Below, one piece after another: positions 1 to 26,107 of a stretch of DNA of 64,000 bases. Numbering within the stretch: the stretch's first letter is position 1; every line of letters starts with the position of its first letter. The notes under the pieces are model-generated. The model saw nothing but the letters and a program-made list of their open reading frames with translations, searched no databases and was not told the DNA's origin. Made by a program: the position numbers and the translations under genes. The stretch lies in assembly GCA_948474755.1 (NCBI GenBank), contig CAOLHI010000392.1:62001-126000 (forward strand). The letters run 5' to 3'. This stretch comes from Ctenosaura bakeri (taxonomy: Eukaryota > Chordata > Lepidosauria > Squamata > Iguanidae).

Positions 1-322
1 TGTTCAAATATTTGAAAGGCTGTCATATTGAAGAGGGAACAGGCTTGTTTTCCACTGCTCCAGAAACTAGGACAAGGAGCAATGGATTCAAGCTACAGGA
101 AAAGAGATTCCAGCGGAACCTCAGGAAGAACTTCCTGACAGAGCTGCCCGGCAGTGGAAGATAGTATCTCAGAGTGTGATGGAGTTTCCTTCTTTGGAGG
201 TTTTTAAGCAGAGGCTGGATGGCCATCTGTTGGGAGTGCTTTGATGTGTGTTCCTGTATAGCAGGGGGTTGGACTTGATGGCTTCTGTGATCTCTTCCAA
301 CTCTGGTTCTGTGATTCTATGT
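1..322 (+). repeat. CR1 LINE, 3' end fragment
   Basis: Frame-broken C-terminus of the CR1 reverse transcriptase plus the short 3' tail. It matches the same stretch of the CR1 copies at 19277-19825 and 35575-37098: the 'ETRT/RSNGFKLQ' region, the '[14 protein letters not shown]' end and the 'ggggttggac' tail before 'gtgattctatg'. It is 5' truncated, at least by the window edge, and lies in a PRMT9 intron. Confidence 0.9.
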
Positions 323-379
323 AAAGCTGACCATACAAATATTGGCAACTGCCTTATTTACCAGTGAGTTGATGTGCAA

Positions 380-575
380 TTGTTGTTGTGTGCCTTCAAG
401 TCATTTCCAGCTAATAGTGACCCTAAGGTGACCCTATCATAGGGTTTTCTGGGGTCTGAGAGTATGTGACATGCCCAAGGTCACGCAGTGGGTTTCCATG
501 GCCGAGCAGGGAATCAAACCCTTGTCTTCAGGGTCATAGTCCAGTGCTCAAACCACTATACCCTGCTAGCTCTCT
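380..575 (-). repeat. Squamate tRNA-headed SINE
   Basis: Reads on + as tail first ('gtgccttcaagtcatttcc'), then 'gtgggtttccatggccga', then a reversed B-box-like 'ggaatcaaaccc' and the reversed head. The sense strand is therefore minus. The same family recurs at 16990, 21478, 21899, 53752 and 54318. Known squamate genomes carry very many copies of this type. Confidence 0.85.
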
Positions 576-957
576 GATGTGAAATAGGCACTTTTTAAAA
601 AAAAATAGAACAGGATGCTGTGGATTGTCTGTATTTTCAGGTCTTAAAATAAGTCAGAGCTGACTCTTAACACCCAATCAAGCTTTGAAGTTCTCTCTCA
701 CAAAAATCCATCCCTGTTTTTTTCTCCAGGTTTGCTTCATTTCAGCAGCCTAGTTTAGAGAGGTGGGGAGGAGCCTCTTTGTGATTGTTCTTGTTAAACC
801 AATAAAAGTTAAAAGCCTTTTCAGATCTATTGCACATTACCCAAAAATAATGTCCAATCATAAGTCTTTCCACCATGTCCTAAATCTAACGATTTTTTGC
901 AGAATGCAAAAAGAAATAGCTTCAATAGTTAACATGTTCATATTTTTTCACACGCAG

Positions 958-1111
958 GTGTTTGCTTCACTCTGGGGGCAAGATATTCCCACAACATGTG
1001 AAGATGTACGGAATGCTTGTGGAATCAAGTTCGCTAGTACTTGAGACTGCAGTTCAAGGGACAGATCCCACACTTGGTTTCAACATTGCACCTTTTATCA
1101 ACCAGTTCAAG
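958..1111 (+). CDS. PRMT9: PRMT9 coding exon (third from last)
   Basis: This exon encodes part of the C-terminal half of protein arginine methyltransferase 9, the enzyme that symmetrically dimethylates the splicing factor SF3B2. The correct frame begins at base 959 (codons TGT TTG CTT) and reads through 'KMYGMLVES', '[13 protein letters not shown]' and 'NIAPFINQF', close to human PRMT9 as I remember it. The acceptor is a pyrimidine-rich tract ending CAG at 955-957. The exon ends 'TTCAAG' and is followed by GCATGA, so the donor appears to be GC rather than GT. The length of 154 bases leaves phase 0, which fits the next exon exactly. A different frame here gives a longer but spurious ORF. Confidence 0.93.
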
Positions 1112-1817
1112 GCATGAAATCAGCTGCATGTTTCCTTTTCCAGTCTGTGGATTCCCATAGAATGGGATTCAACCCAGTCTTCAGGGTTTATCCCACACAC
1201 CACAGTTCCTTCCATTCCACATAGTCACCTGGCCTTCTGTAGCATTTACAGGACTGCTGTGGGGAAAAAGTCTTTGGCCTGCACAGTTATAGAGCCATAG
1301 AGACTCCCTAGAGATGGTACTAGAAACAAATCCATTGTGTTAATAAGTGCAGAGGATGTTTTAGAGTCATATTCCCAATATAACTTCTGTAATTAAAATA
1401 AATCACAGATCCCTATGTGGTCTGGAAAGACTCAGATCCCCCCATCCTGAGATGTGTTAGACCTAAGAGAGTCCTTTATTTAACAAGAAATAAACTGGAA
1501 TTTAACTGCTGGTTTACTTTGTTAAATTGGGCTTAAAACAGCTGGTGGGAGGAGGGTTGCTGAAATTCGTGTTCATGTCCCCAATGGCGTATGGGGGTGT
1601 TTTTATTAAAAAGGAGGGACAGGAACGGGGGGGGCACAGGCAGCCTGCAGGCCACACTTTTCCCATCCATGGTATAACCAAGGTCTGCCTTTGCTCACAG
1701 TATAGAATAACACTATCAATTTTTAAGGCCCATATGAGGAAGGAACATAGTATGTCTCTCTTCAAAAATTCTTGTGAAATCTTTGGAAGTCATAACCCAT
1801 AATACATTGTATTTTAG

Positions 1818-1940
1818 GTACCTGTCCGTGTATTTTTGGATCTGTCTACACTACCACACGTGCCCTTAAGCAAGTCAGTGGAACTTCTGCGAGTGGATCT
1901 CATGAACCCATGTTTGAATAGACCCAGTAGAGAAGTTAAG
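1818..1940 (+). CDS. PRMT9: PRMT9 coding exon (penultimate)
   Basis: Exactly 41 codons, in phase 0 at both ends. It begins '[13 protein letters not shown]' and ends 'NRPSREVK', which match the region before the PRMT9 C-terminus. The acceptor is 'tgtattttag' and the donor GTAAAT at 1941. It lies in the second, degenerate methyltransferase-like half of the protein, which in this family supports the fold rather than catalysis (family knowledge). Confidence 0.95.
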
Positions 1941-2892
1941 GTAAATTCACAGAATAGTAATGTACAGTGATGTTTATTCTGCTTGATATCCTTGGTTATA
2001 CTGCACTTTTTAAAACTGCATCCCCAGCAGAAAGCTATCTTAGAAGAAGGAATTGGGCCATTTTTTTATTAATATTATTATTAGTATTAGTATTATTTTG
2101 CATTGTTAACTTGCTCTGTTAGTTCTGACTTGAGAACTGAATTTCAAGAGTACCATCAATCTCATCACAGTTACAGTGGTTGAGATAACTCATTAACCTA
2201 TACACCCAAGATGTTCAGAGTGCAGACTTGCCATTTCTCAAACCCAGGAACTAATATTGAGCACACATTTGTTAATATTTGTTAATCTCAACTACATTAG
2301 ACCCATTGAATCACTGGCATTTATTGAGAGGGTGGGTATGGTGATGCTACATTTTAAATTGTTTAGCTAATTTTATTGTAATCCACACAGAGCCACCTGC
2401 TTATGATAGAAGTTTTGTAAATAATTAAAACAAATAAAGTGTACCCACGTGTTGATTCAGTACTTCTATTCTAGTTGGTACTAAACAATAGGATTTAGAC
2501 AACGGGGTCTGTGCATGTTGTCTCTTTTCCTATTTTCCTTCCTCCTAAATTTTGTGATGCTGGGCTTATTAGTTTTAAATGCACATGCAATAAACACTTT
2601 CCATCTAAAGCAAACTGTGGTAAAACTGTGAGTGTGCCGAAACTAACAGTTCAGCAGTAAATATGCACCCACTGTCATTGTGGTGAGGGGTTGGTTTAAC
2701 TGTTAAACTCCTGCTTAATGATCTAGAGATGTTACCTGGAGTTCTTCAGAGGCACATTGTCAAATAGCATGCTTTTCTATGGTTTCTTTTAACAGAATCA
2801 CACCCCTGTGGAAACCTTTAACTAGGAGGAGATTAAATAGTAAAGTAAATTTTAATATTTGTACACTAACATCAAAAATCTTAATTTTGTAG

Positions 2893-3105
2893 GTAGCCAT
2901 TTGTAAATCAGGTCAAGTGACTGGTATTCCCTTCTGGTATCATGTATGTCTGGATGAAGACAGCATTTTGGATACGTCAAGTGAGTCCTCTCACTGGAAA
3001 CAAGCTGCTGTTGTGTTAGATAAGCCCATTCAAGTTCAAGCAGGAGAGGAACTTGTGCTCAGCGTTCAGTATCACAATAGCAACATCAGCATAACAGTAA
3101 AATAA
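2893..3105 (+). CDS. PRMT9: PRMT9 last coding exon and stop
   Basis: Seventy codons plus a TAA stop after the acceptor 'ttttgtag'. The protein reads '[14 protein letters not shown]', '[15 protein letters not shown]' and ends 'NSNISITVK'. Human PRMT9 ends the same way with one extra residue. The three exons here give about 162 residues of a protein that is roughly 845 residues in human. The upstream exons, including the TPR repeats and the active methyltransferase domain, lie before the window. The start of the isolated ORF inside this exon is not a real initiation site. Confidence 0.97.
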   Translation, partial: VAICKSGQVTGIPFWYHVCLDEDSILDTSSESSHWKQAAVVLDKPIQVQAGEELVLSVQYHNSNISITVK

Positions 3106-3395
3106 TGAACTGTCATCGGTCACAGTTGGTTTTTAATATGTTTAACTGTAAATTGAATCCCAAATTTAGACATTTATATGTACCTGTTAGTCATGGCCTA
3201 CAGCCAGTGTTTAGTCGATTTTGAGATATTACACAAATCAGCACAACTTGTTTAATAAGAACTATGTGTCAAATTGTATAATTTTATTAAAGCCACACAA
3301 TACAAGAAAATATCTATTTTCATTGGAGACTGGCAGTGTAAGTTGTGTATACAAATTAATGACTGTTGAATAAACTCACCCACTATTCTTTAAGT
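3106..3395 (+). other. PRMT9: PRMT9 3' UTR with poly(A) signals
   Basis: Two candidate poly(A) signals follow the stop: ATTAAA at 3286-3291 and AATAAA at 3369-3374. The true cleavage site is not visible from sequence alone, so the right boundary is approximate. Confidence 0.6.
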
Positions 3396-5114
3396 TGTCT
3401 CTGGAAAACTTCTATAAATTAGTGTAAACAGTAAAATTAAGAAAGGAATTCTATAGCATGCTTGTTCATGAAGTCTCATTCTTTGAAGGTCAGCAAAGTA
3501 ATGGTGAATATTCTGGATAGTAACACTGCAGTACTGTACACCCTATTGATTTTGTTGTTCTCCTGTTCCATGAAGCAAGATGCTTCACTTCTAAAAATAC
3601 TCAAGGGCTATCTGTAAACCTAATCATCTTGTATTCAAAAACAAAGCCCAAAGGTGTTTTGCTCATCTGCATCAGATCATTGAGATTTTTCTAGTTGTAA
3701 GACTAGACTCTTTTTTTCTATAGAATGTTGCAAGTACAGATTAACTAGTTTTATAAAAGATTTTTTAAAAATCTTAATTTAAGAGGTCATATGGATGGAA
3801 AAAGTGTAATTCTGGTTCACCATTATCCAGTAATGATTTCAAAGAACAAATGAAAGAAACATAGCTAATGAGTTTGGACCTACTCAGTAGCCTTTATTTG
3901 TCATGGTATACTCAGCTTCAATTAGAAATTCATTTGCTTTCAGAAATGTGGGTTGCCAGGTCAGAATACTGCCTGCAGAAGCACTCACTCTTTGGAGTCC
4001 TGAGCTCATGATACCTTGAAATTACTTGTCAACTAATTTTACAACAGAAGCATTGAAAATGTGATATAGAGCAGCTGAAAAAAAATCCAGAGATAAGGAG
4101 TACCTAAGCCAGTGCTTTTCACTCATTTCCAAAATCACTTTAAAAATAAAAGCCATGAGAATATAAATAATAAAACGTAGGTTTTGGTCATGCATGTAGA
4201 ATATCCTTGTTTATGTTATTGCCAGACAGAAAGAATTCTGACTTAAATAAACCAGTCAATCCCTTTTCCTTGTGCCAGGAAGATATGGCAGGGCTGGTCT
4301 GGAACAGCATCATAGCCAACTATTACATTACATGAGCAGTGTTTGCTCAGGCTACAGCTCACTGATAGGCAGCCACATAAAATATTAATTAAAATGGGGT
4401 AGAAATAAAGGGGAGGGAAGAAAGAACAGAATCCTGGGAAGATGGAGAGGAAAAAATGCAATGAGAAGTCCAGCAGTGAACAAAAAAATCAAACCCTGAT
4501 GGAAAGAAAACAGAACTTGAAATTCAGAGGGCATGGAGATTTGGGAATTTCTTGTAAACTTCAGGTTGAGGGACAGGTAAGAGGAGCAAACTCCCAACCT
4601 TGCTGGGACTCCAGGAGCTACGGTAGATAAAACTCGTGTTTTCCATAACATACTTATACTGGAGCCTGGGCGCAATGCTTTTCTTGTGCCAAGGTTAGGC
4701 CTATGGAAGGCTAAGCCCTAAATTCCTTCTCACCTTTGCCAATTTAAAACCAGTCAGGCATTTTAAGAGCACAGATGGAAGCAATTCCCAAGGAAACAAA
4801 TGCCCTTCACTCATCTCCCTATGAATGTTCTTATCAAAAAGCAAAACTGTGAAGGCTCCAAGAGGGTTCTTATGAGAAAGGTACAGTATTTCATAGAATC
4901 AGAGATTCCTCTTCTTCCTCCCTGGGCTTGGACTATGTGTATTGATCAAAATAAACCACTTCTGATAATTACCTTTTTGTTTCCTCTTGTTTCAATGCAC
5001 CATGAAAGAAGTGGGGTCCAAGGTATAGATATCCACTTTTAAAAAAATATTTGCTAGGAAGGACAGGTCAAGAGGATTATTCTTGCATCTCAACACAACA
5101 GAAATGCAACTTAA
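3396..5114. other. Intergenic DNA between the PRMT9 and TMEM184C 3' ends
   Basis: AT-rich single-copy-looking sequence between two convergent genes. I see no coding exon, RNA gene or recognisable repeat. Short ORFs at 4243-4675 and 4800-5042 are on opposite strands, have low-complexity composition and lack similarity to anything I know. Confidence 0.6.
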
Positions 5115-6572
5115 GAGTTTAAATAAAATTTTATTTGTTTATATACAACAAACATAATGGATAAACATGATTTTCCTCTTTAACAAGATTCACGTAAAGA
5201 CACATTAAATTTAGCCATAAAATATGCAGCCTAGTGAATAAGGCCAGATATTTACAAAACACACTAGTACTGCAAAAGCACTTGCAAGATGAGTTCACTG
5301 TAGCAGCCACAACTTCAGTTAAAACCCAAGTCTTGTAAACAATATCTTAATATTCAGTTTTCTGAAGATGCCGGTTTAAAATGCAAACCTTGCTGAAGCC
5401 TTTTATATGAAGGTAAGACAACAAGCACGTAGTGCAGATACAAATGTGATAATGGGTCAGAAATCCCATTTGTTAACTATATGGTTAATAAGTCCTTAGA
5501 GCAATACTAATGTGTTACATTCTGATATCTTACATTGAAACTACATAGTTTACTTGATTCTACTTAAGATAAAAGTTTAGAAGGCAAATATATTATGAAC
5601 TTAAAATAGGCATTAAAATGGCATCCATATTATGGAGTACATACTTATTTGACAAGTCTACATGAGGTGTATATGACCAATACAAAATGAGTACTGTTCA
5701 GTTTTTCAATAAACTCCTCATATAATTTTGTAACAATTAGAGTGCTTTTATATCTCCACCCCAGAGCATCTTCTACAGCGTAAGGCCAAAATACATTTCA
5801 AAGTGTGACAGTAAATTTTTGAACCAACAGAATACATGAAGCTTATATCTATGGACTTAGATGTAACACAGGTTAGAAAATATTTGGCCTCTCATTTTGC
5901 GTTCCATCTCTCGTATCACTCATTGTAGTAGCTAAAGCTGACAGGAGCCCAATAACATTGGGGGAGCACAAGTTCCTGAACTCTGGCTTAAAAGGACAGT
6001 ATAGCCTTCATGCCACTATTTTTACAAAGATAGTATCAGCTTACTATCCCAACTAAATTCTATTAACAATTATTATGTAATGGTTCTGGTACCTTAGATA
6101 ATATTCTGGAATGGGAGAAGAATCTCTTTGAAAGATTAATTGGTTTGAAAGGGAATTCAGAACCTGAAGACTTCTAACCCCTACAACTGCAACAGGCAGG
6201 TTTTTGAACTATTCAACATATTGTAGCTTTTACCATATGCCTGGAATCAATTTTTTCAGACACAACATTATACACTCCATATTTTTACTGAGTTATTTTA
6301 ACAGTTTAATTCAATGATGATTTCAATACTATATTATAGCAGTAAAAATTTAAACTATGTTTTGTACCTATGTGACTTTTCAAAATTGGACAGTTTACAT
6401 TCTCACTTCCAGTCAGAGATTCACTATTTAAATCTGAAACCACTTGTCCTATTTGTTTCACATACTCCTTGGTTGCTCACATTCTTTTCAGAGAATGGCA
6501 TTTCCAAGGCCAGAAAACAAACATAGGGAAAAAAGCCTGAGCAAATCCTGTAACATGCTTGAGGAAAGAGAT
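5115..6572 (-). other. TMEM184C: TMEM184C 3' UTR
   Basis: About 1.45 kb after the TMEM184C stop on the minus strand. An AATAAA on that strand (5135-5130) is the best poly(A) signal, so cleavage near 5115 is inferred. It contains AT-rich tracts but no inserted repeat that I recognise. Confidence 0.6.
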
Positions 6573-21110
<14,538 letters not shown>

Positions 21111-21185
21111 AAAGCACGGGGGAGTGGGGAATGTAGGCTGTTGCTTTCTTGTTTACACTGAGGAGTGATCTTTCTCGCTAATTCG

Positions 21186-21365
21186 GGCCTTTTCCGCACT
21201 AGCCTGTTATAGCGCGATGATTCCATTTTCAACGTCCTATGGAATCCTAGGGTTTGCAGTTGAGGGAGGGGCCGGCCGGCCCCTCCCCAAACTGCAAACC
21301 CCAGGATTCCAGAGGAGGTTGAAAGTGGAATCATCGCGCTAGAACAGGCTAGTGCGGAAAGGGCC
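21186..21365. mobile_element. Palindromic MITE upstream of the TMEM184C promoter
   Basis: Same family and same 180-base length as 20135-20314, centred at 21275/21276 on 'ggccggcc'. The arms carry several mismatches against each other, so it is older or less homogenised. Confidence 0.9.
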
Positions 21366-21477
21366 ATAGAGAGGTAGTGACTAACCCAGGATCACACAGT
21401 GAGCTCTGCTGCTGAGGGAGTATTTCCAACTTGCTCTCGCCGGTACTTTGATCATTACGCAGGCGCTGTAATAAGTG

Positions 21478-21712
21478 CATGTAGTTCTGTGCCTTCAAGT
21501 CATTTCCGACTTATGGTAACCCTGAGGCAAAGGTATCATGGGTTTGTCTTGGTAGACTTTGTTCAGAGGGGATTTGCCCGTGCCTTCCTCAGAAGGGTGA
21601 GAGAGTGTGACTTGTCCAGATTCACCCACTGGGTTTCCATTGCTGAGTGGGGATCTGAGCTCTTGTCTCCAAAGTCATGGTCCACGCTCAAACCACTACA
21701 CCATGCTGGCAC
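21478..21712 (-). repeat. Squamate tRNA-headed SINE, near full length
   Basis: Runs on + from 'ctgtgccttcaagtcattt' through 'ttgttcagaggggatttgcc', 'gactgggtttccattgctga'-like text and 'aaaccactacaccatgctgg'. The sense strand is minus. Confidence 0.88.
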
Positions 21713-21898
21713 TCAATAAGCGCATATGGATTTGTAATAGTTTAGATTTCTTAAGCATTGTATACAATTGTCCTCTAGCATATATGTCTTTATATATTAT
21801 GGATTTAAATGTAAAAAGAATTCTAATAGATTTTGCAATATTAGTTTAACAAACCTTATCCATAAGGCATTATAAAAAATGTCTGAAAAGGGAGACTA

Positions 21899-22206
21899 CC
21901 TGTTGTTATGTGCCTTCATGTCAGCTTTGACTTACGGAAACCTTATCACAGTGTTTTTTTCGTAATTTAATTTGTACTGTTTAAATGTTGTTAGCCACTT
22001 TGACTCCCATTGTTGGGAGAAAGGTGGGATTGTATCATCATCATCATCATCATTATTCAGAAGAATTTACCATTGCTTTCCTCTAAGGCTGAGATGATGT
22101 GATTTGCCCAAAGTCACCCAGTGGGTTTCCATGGCCAAGCAGGAATTCGAACCTTGGTCTCCTAGAGTCCTAGTCTAACATTCAAACTGCTACACCATCC
22201 TGGCAC
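21899..22206 (-). repeat. Squamate SINE split by a LINE tail
   Basis: The SINE tail ('gttatgtgccttcatgtca') at 21903-21955 resumes at 22059 with 'agaagaatttaccattgc' and runs to 'aaactgctacaccatcctgg'. The reversed B box is intact ('ggaattcgaaccttgg'). The intervening 21957-22058 is foreign. Confidence 0.85.
21957..22058 (+). repeat. LINE/SINE 3' tail with (CAT)n
   Basis: Contains 'gttagccactttgactccc' and 'gggagaaaggtgggattgta' followed by (CAT)6. This resembles the conserved '...agaaaggygggatataaat' tail of squamate LINEs and their partner SINEs. It is nested inside the SINE at 21899-22206. Confidence 0.55.
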
Positions 22207-22835
22207 TACCTACACAAACTGTACACTTAAAAGACCCCAATTTTGTAACTTTTTTAAGCATTCATCTTAAATAACTAGAAAGAGCAATTACTTTTAGAGC
22301 AAGCCAGAGGGCTCCCATGACCCTATCATAAGCAAATTTGAAGCCAGTGAGTTTAATAGAAATATATGCCACATGGTATACCCAATTAATATTCTTGTGG
22401 CTACATTCCAAGCTAAATGTTCATGACCTTTTGCAAAGACATCAATAACATACCGATAAAAGGGTATATTACAATAATTTAATCTGGATTTTAGACAGTA
22501 CTATAACCTACACATTTTGCATTACAAAAATCTGATCTAGATATTAGACAATAACAATCTGCATCTATAGATAGTACATTGCAATCATCTAATCTTGATG
22601 TTGCCAAGGCATAAGCAACAGCATCCAGCCATTTTTGCATGCTTACAGTTACTCATACAATCTGTAATTTGTTTAACTTTCCAGTTCACCTGCCAAATAT
22701 TGAAGCAAGGTTCTGGTACATGTCTGCACTGGTGCAGAGTTACAACAGCTTTTCATCTAGAGCATTCCATCCGGTGTAGCATCAGAGTAATGTATTAGTA
22801 GCTGGGAAGTCAGATCTTTTATTATGAATGGGGAG
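22207..22835. other. Intergenic, nothing recognised
   Basis: AT-rich sequence with no exon, RNA gene or repeat that I can name. Confidence 0.5.
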
Positions 22836-22926
22836 ATCCCAGCATTCCTTACCACTGGCTGTGCTGGTAGGGCTCATAGGAGTTGCAACAGAATATCTGG
22901 GGTGCTGCATTTTGCCCACCCCTCCT
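22836..22926. mobile_element. Half of a palindromic MITE
   Basis: Reads 'ggctgtgctggtagggctca', 'taggagttgcaacagaatat' and ends 'ttttgcccacccctcc'. This is the right arm of the same palindromic family as 13838-13940. Confidence 0.55.
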
Positions 22927-23164
22927 TTAAAATAGCCTTTCATGCCAAAAATGAATGAAAATTGGGGGCGGGGGGAAGCAGTGAAAGGAAAAACTGATAA
23001 GGAAATAGAGGCGAATACTACATCTGTTATTTCTTGCCTAAACTGTTTACAGTTGCAAGTAAGCTTTACAGAACAAACACAAGCAATGTCCCTTCATAGA
23101 GTATTTTTTGTTTGCTGAAAGATTTATACAATCTGAAGAGAAACCAGACTATGGTTTGGGAAAC

Positions 23165-24218
23165 CAAACAAAAAGAATTTCTAAATTATATAAAGTTTTA
23201 CTAGTGAGAGAATTGGAACAAGATTAGATCAAAGAGCTCATGATAAAATGGGCACAGAATATTGGACATAATACAGAATTAACTAAATAGGAAAAGATAT
23301 GGAGAGAAGATATAAAATTTACTTTATGCTTGAACTTAAGGGAGAACTTTTATAAGATGATGTACTGATGATACATGACACCCCAGAAATTAAAGAAGGT
23401 AACACATAAAGGAAGTAGTTTATGTTGGACATGTGGAAAAGTGACTGGAACACATTTTCATATGTGGTGGACATGCCAAATGGCAAGGAAATATTGGAAG
23501 AAAATACATGATTCATTTACAAAAATTCTGAATATACGATATGAAATGTCCCCTGAAATATATTTGCTAAATATAATTGGGGAGATTATGCTATGCACAA
23601 TGATGGAAAGAAAAAGAAGTACCATCAATGGAAGATTGGAAGTTAAAAATCGTAGACTTTTTGGAAATGGAGAAGCTGTCAAACTGGATGAAAGGAGCCT
23701 CCAATCAACAGTTTGAGAGGACCTGGAAATCAGTTAGAAAGTAGGTGAAAGGGAGGTAATTACCACAAGTGAGAAAGACAACAAGATAAGTCTCATTTTA
23801 GTAGTTCTGTAGTAGGAGGGGGAAGAACTATAGGATTCAACTAGGCATAATTAATATTAGGAAATATATATTTAGACAAAGGAGCTTTTTGAGATTAGGA
23901 ATTCTAAGTATAATGCAATCTAGACACACAATAACAAAAAGAGATTTCATAAAATGTAGGTTTGGTAGAAACATTTATAACTGTTTGGATTTGAGAAAAA
24001 CATGGGAAAAGCATAGTAGGTAGAGAGTCAAGGGGTAAATGGGAAGATGGGGAGGGAGGGAGAGACGGGGAGGAAGAGATTATAACATTGATACAAGATC
24101 TATACGTCTATATGGAATGGGAGAGAGGGAGGGAAGGGCAAGGTAGGGAGGGAAACGGGTTTTATGTTTTATATAATACATATATAAAATATAGATAGTA
24201 CTGTATTTATTGTACATA
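23165..24218 (+). repeat. L1 LINE, ORF2 C-terminal relic and 3' UTR
   Basis: Frames with scattered stops give L1 ORF2 C-terminal protein: 'IKELMIKWAQNIGHN', 'TPQKLKKV', 'LCWTCGKVTGTHFHMWWTC' (the CCHC-like cysteine region) and 'RKYWKKIHDSF'. It continues into a purine-rich 3' UTR with G/A runs. The element is interrupted at 24218 by the retroviral insertion and resumes at 31032. Confidence 0.85.
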
Positions 24219-24655
24219 TGTAGTGGCAAGGAAATGATGAAGACCTTCAGGTTGTTCCATCACAGAAAGCTTTATTTTCCAAACCATTTATTTACTGCGC
24301 AGGGCAAGCAGCGGAAATACAATGTCCAAAACTGCCCGCCCCGATTGATTAAAACACTTAGTTTTTATACCTTTGGTCAACAACGTCAGCAATCAATCAC
24401 ATTTCTAGTCTACGTCAGCCATTACATTTGGAGCTTAATACCACCCCCAAAACAAGGGAACAAAGACCCCAGTCACCAGATAATACAAAGCAGAGGCAGA
24501 GAGAGTATGCCTGACTCCCTTTTTACTTCCCAGGCACCTAAGCATAGCATTACAAGGCCAATCATATTTTTAAACTGAGATAAGGCAGGGACATCTGCTG
24601 TCCAATTCACTTATTTTCCTACTCATGCAATACTTCTCTGAATTTAACTCCTTCA
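24219..24655 (-). repeat. ERV 3' LTR (437 bp)
   Basis: Sense ends are TGAAGGAG and CCACTACA. On the minus strand it has a CCAAT-like box (gattggcc), a TATA box (TATAAAAAC, + 24362-24371) and AATAAAGC (+ 24276-24271). This gives U3, R and U5 in normal order. It reads as the same sequence and length as 30595-31031. Confidence 0.95.
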
Positions 24656-24668
24656 TTCCCCCCTTCAT
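24656..24668 (-). promoter_or_regulatory. ERV polypurine tract
   Basis: The minus strand reads gaaggggggaa directly before the 3' LTR. This is the expected plus-strand primer of reverse transcription, and it fixes the element's orientation independently of the PBS. Confidence 0.88.
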
Positions 24669-25725
24669 GCCAAATTCAATTCCTTGCAATTTGAAGCATG
24701 CACCATTTCCCTATTTCCTTTATAACACAAAGGATACATAGCAGCAGTAGGATTCCTCCAGCAGTCAAGTATACAAAACCTGTGAACAGGGCTTTCAGAC
24801 CCACGGTTTTAGGGGAAAGATTTATTGTGCACAATTCCATCCTCCCTAACACTGTCTCACAGAGTACCATTGTACTCCTTTCAAACACAGAGAGATTTCA
24901 ATCAAAGCATATACTGCAGCCTTTCCCTCTATTACTCTAATCATTACAGATTGAAAACTATTTAACATGCAGAGTACAGAAAAGCAGATTTAGTAAGGCC
25001 ATTATTTATGCACAAAGCAATTCTACAAACAGTGTCTTTTACCCATACTTACTTAGGGAACCAGATAATCATGTCCACATGCCTGCAGAGTACAAGAATG
25101 ACTTTCTAACATTGAATACTGCTAAATGTATTTTCCCTCTTCACAATCAAATTCATTTACACAATAGTAAGACAGTTCAACCAATTTCATGCTGGGCTAC
25201 CTTCATTGGTTGGTGCCCTGGGTGAAAGGGGATACCCTCAGTGGCCACACCAATTCATCCCAGAAGACAAACCATATACCCATTTACCATTGTAAAAGCT
25301 GGTTTCTTTCTAGAACTCATTTATGGAGGACCAGGCCCCCCTTTTCCCATATAACCTCAATAAAACCATTGCTATAACTAAAGGAAAAGTCAACATTGGA
25401 ATGCTTTCCTGGGCATGCCTGTAGAGATTCAGGGATTTCAAACTTTACATAACAATTGGGATAGTCTCCTAAGCTTAGCCCATGAGAACATACCCAGCCA
25501 TTACTGACCTTCAGGGTGTTCAAGATCTGATTGACCAGTTGGTGAAACCAATTCACTTCCCAGCCTCTCCTGCCCAGCATTCTCATCATCACCATCATTA
25601 CCAGCAATTACCATATACACATATCTTCCAACCCCACAGAACATCCGTCTGTAGTGATAAAACAGGCAGGCCAGGCTTCCTGCCCCTCCTATGCCTGCCA
25701 CAACCCATAATATTGTCTCCAACAT
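24669..25725 (-). pseudogene. ERV env remnant
   Basis: Three overlapping or broken minus-strand frames. At 25725-25501 there is a hydrophobic N-terminal stretch. At 25607-25317 another frame contains a 'WVC' motif like that of retroviral surface subunits, but the usual first Cys is Gly. At 24888-24676 there is a long hydrophobic span and a short basic tail, as in a transmembrane subunit. The whole region is about 1.06 kb, roughly half a normal env, so the middle is deleted. No functional product is possible. The assignment rests on position and hydropathy as much as on motifs. Confidence 0.55.
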
Positions 25726-25891
25726 TCAGGGATCTGGCTGTGTGTAGAGCAGTGTGTACGTCCCAGGTCACACCCGCAACAGGGCCTAGTCCCCGTCTTC
25801 TTCCTCTCCAGTTGCTAAGTCTGACCGTAAGTAGAGCCTGACAGCTTCCAGGTGTGTGTCAGGCAATAAGGTCTAGCTTAGATTTCTTCAT

Positions 25892-26107
25892 TCACCAGTT
25901 GCGGATCTGACTGTGCTTAGAGTGACCAATTTCTCCTGGTCTGGCCACAGCAGAGTCTAGTCCAAATTTTCTTCCCCCTTTCGTCTGGAGATCTTCAGTT
26001 TCAGAGGATTTTACAACCCAATCAGTAAAGGCTCTCTTAGCCCTGGCATAAAGTATCCAAAGCTTCAACCCTGCGACCTTTACAGCTGTAGGGGCAACCA
26101 GCAACAC
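25892..26107 (-). pseudogene. ERV pol remnant: integrase C-terminus
   Basis: The minus-strand frame begins 'VLLVAPTAVKVAGLKLWILY' (first codon GTG, in mid-gene). This resembles the gammaretroviral integrase C-terminal end, where an 'LLTTPTAVKV' block is typical (family knowledge). The frame then decays. No RT, RNase H or integrase catalytic core is recognisable upstream, so most of pol is gone. Confidence 0.65.

Noticed and set aside
763..1044. 93-residue + strand ORF over the first PRMT9 exon
   Set aside because: It reads the exon in the wrong frame. The frame starting at 959 gives conserved PRMT9 protein and keeps phase with the next exon.
24210..24578. 122-residue ORF, repeated exactly at 30598-30954
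   Set aside because: It lies antisense in the two ERV LTRs, and the duplication is the LTR pair. Not a gene.
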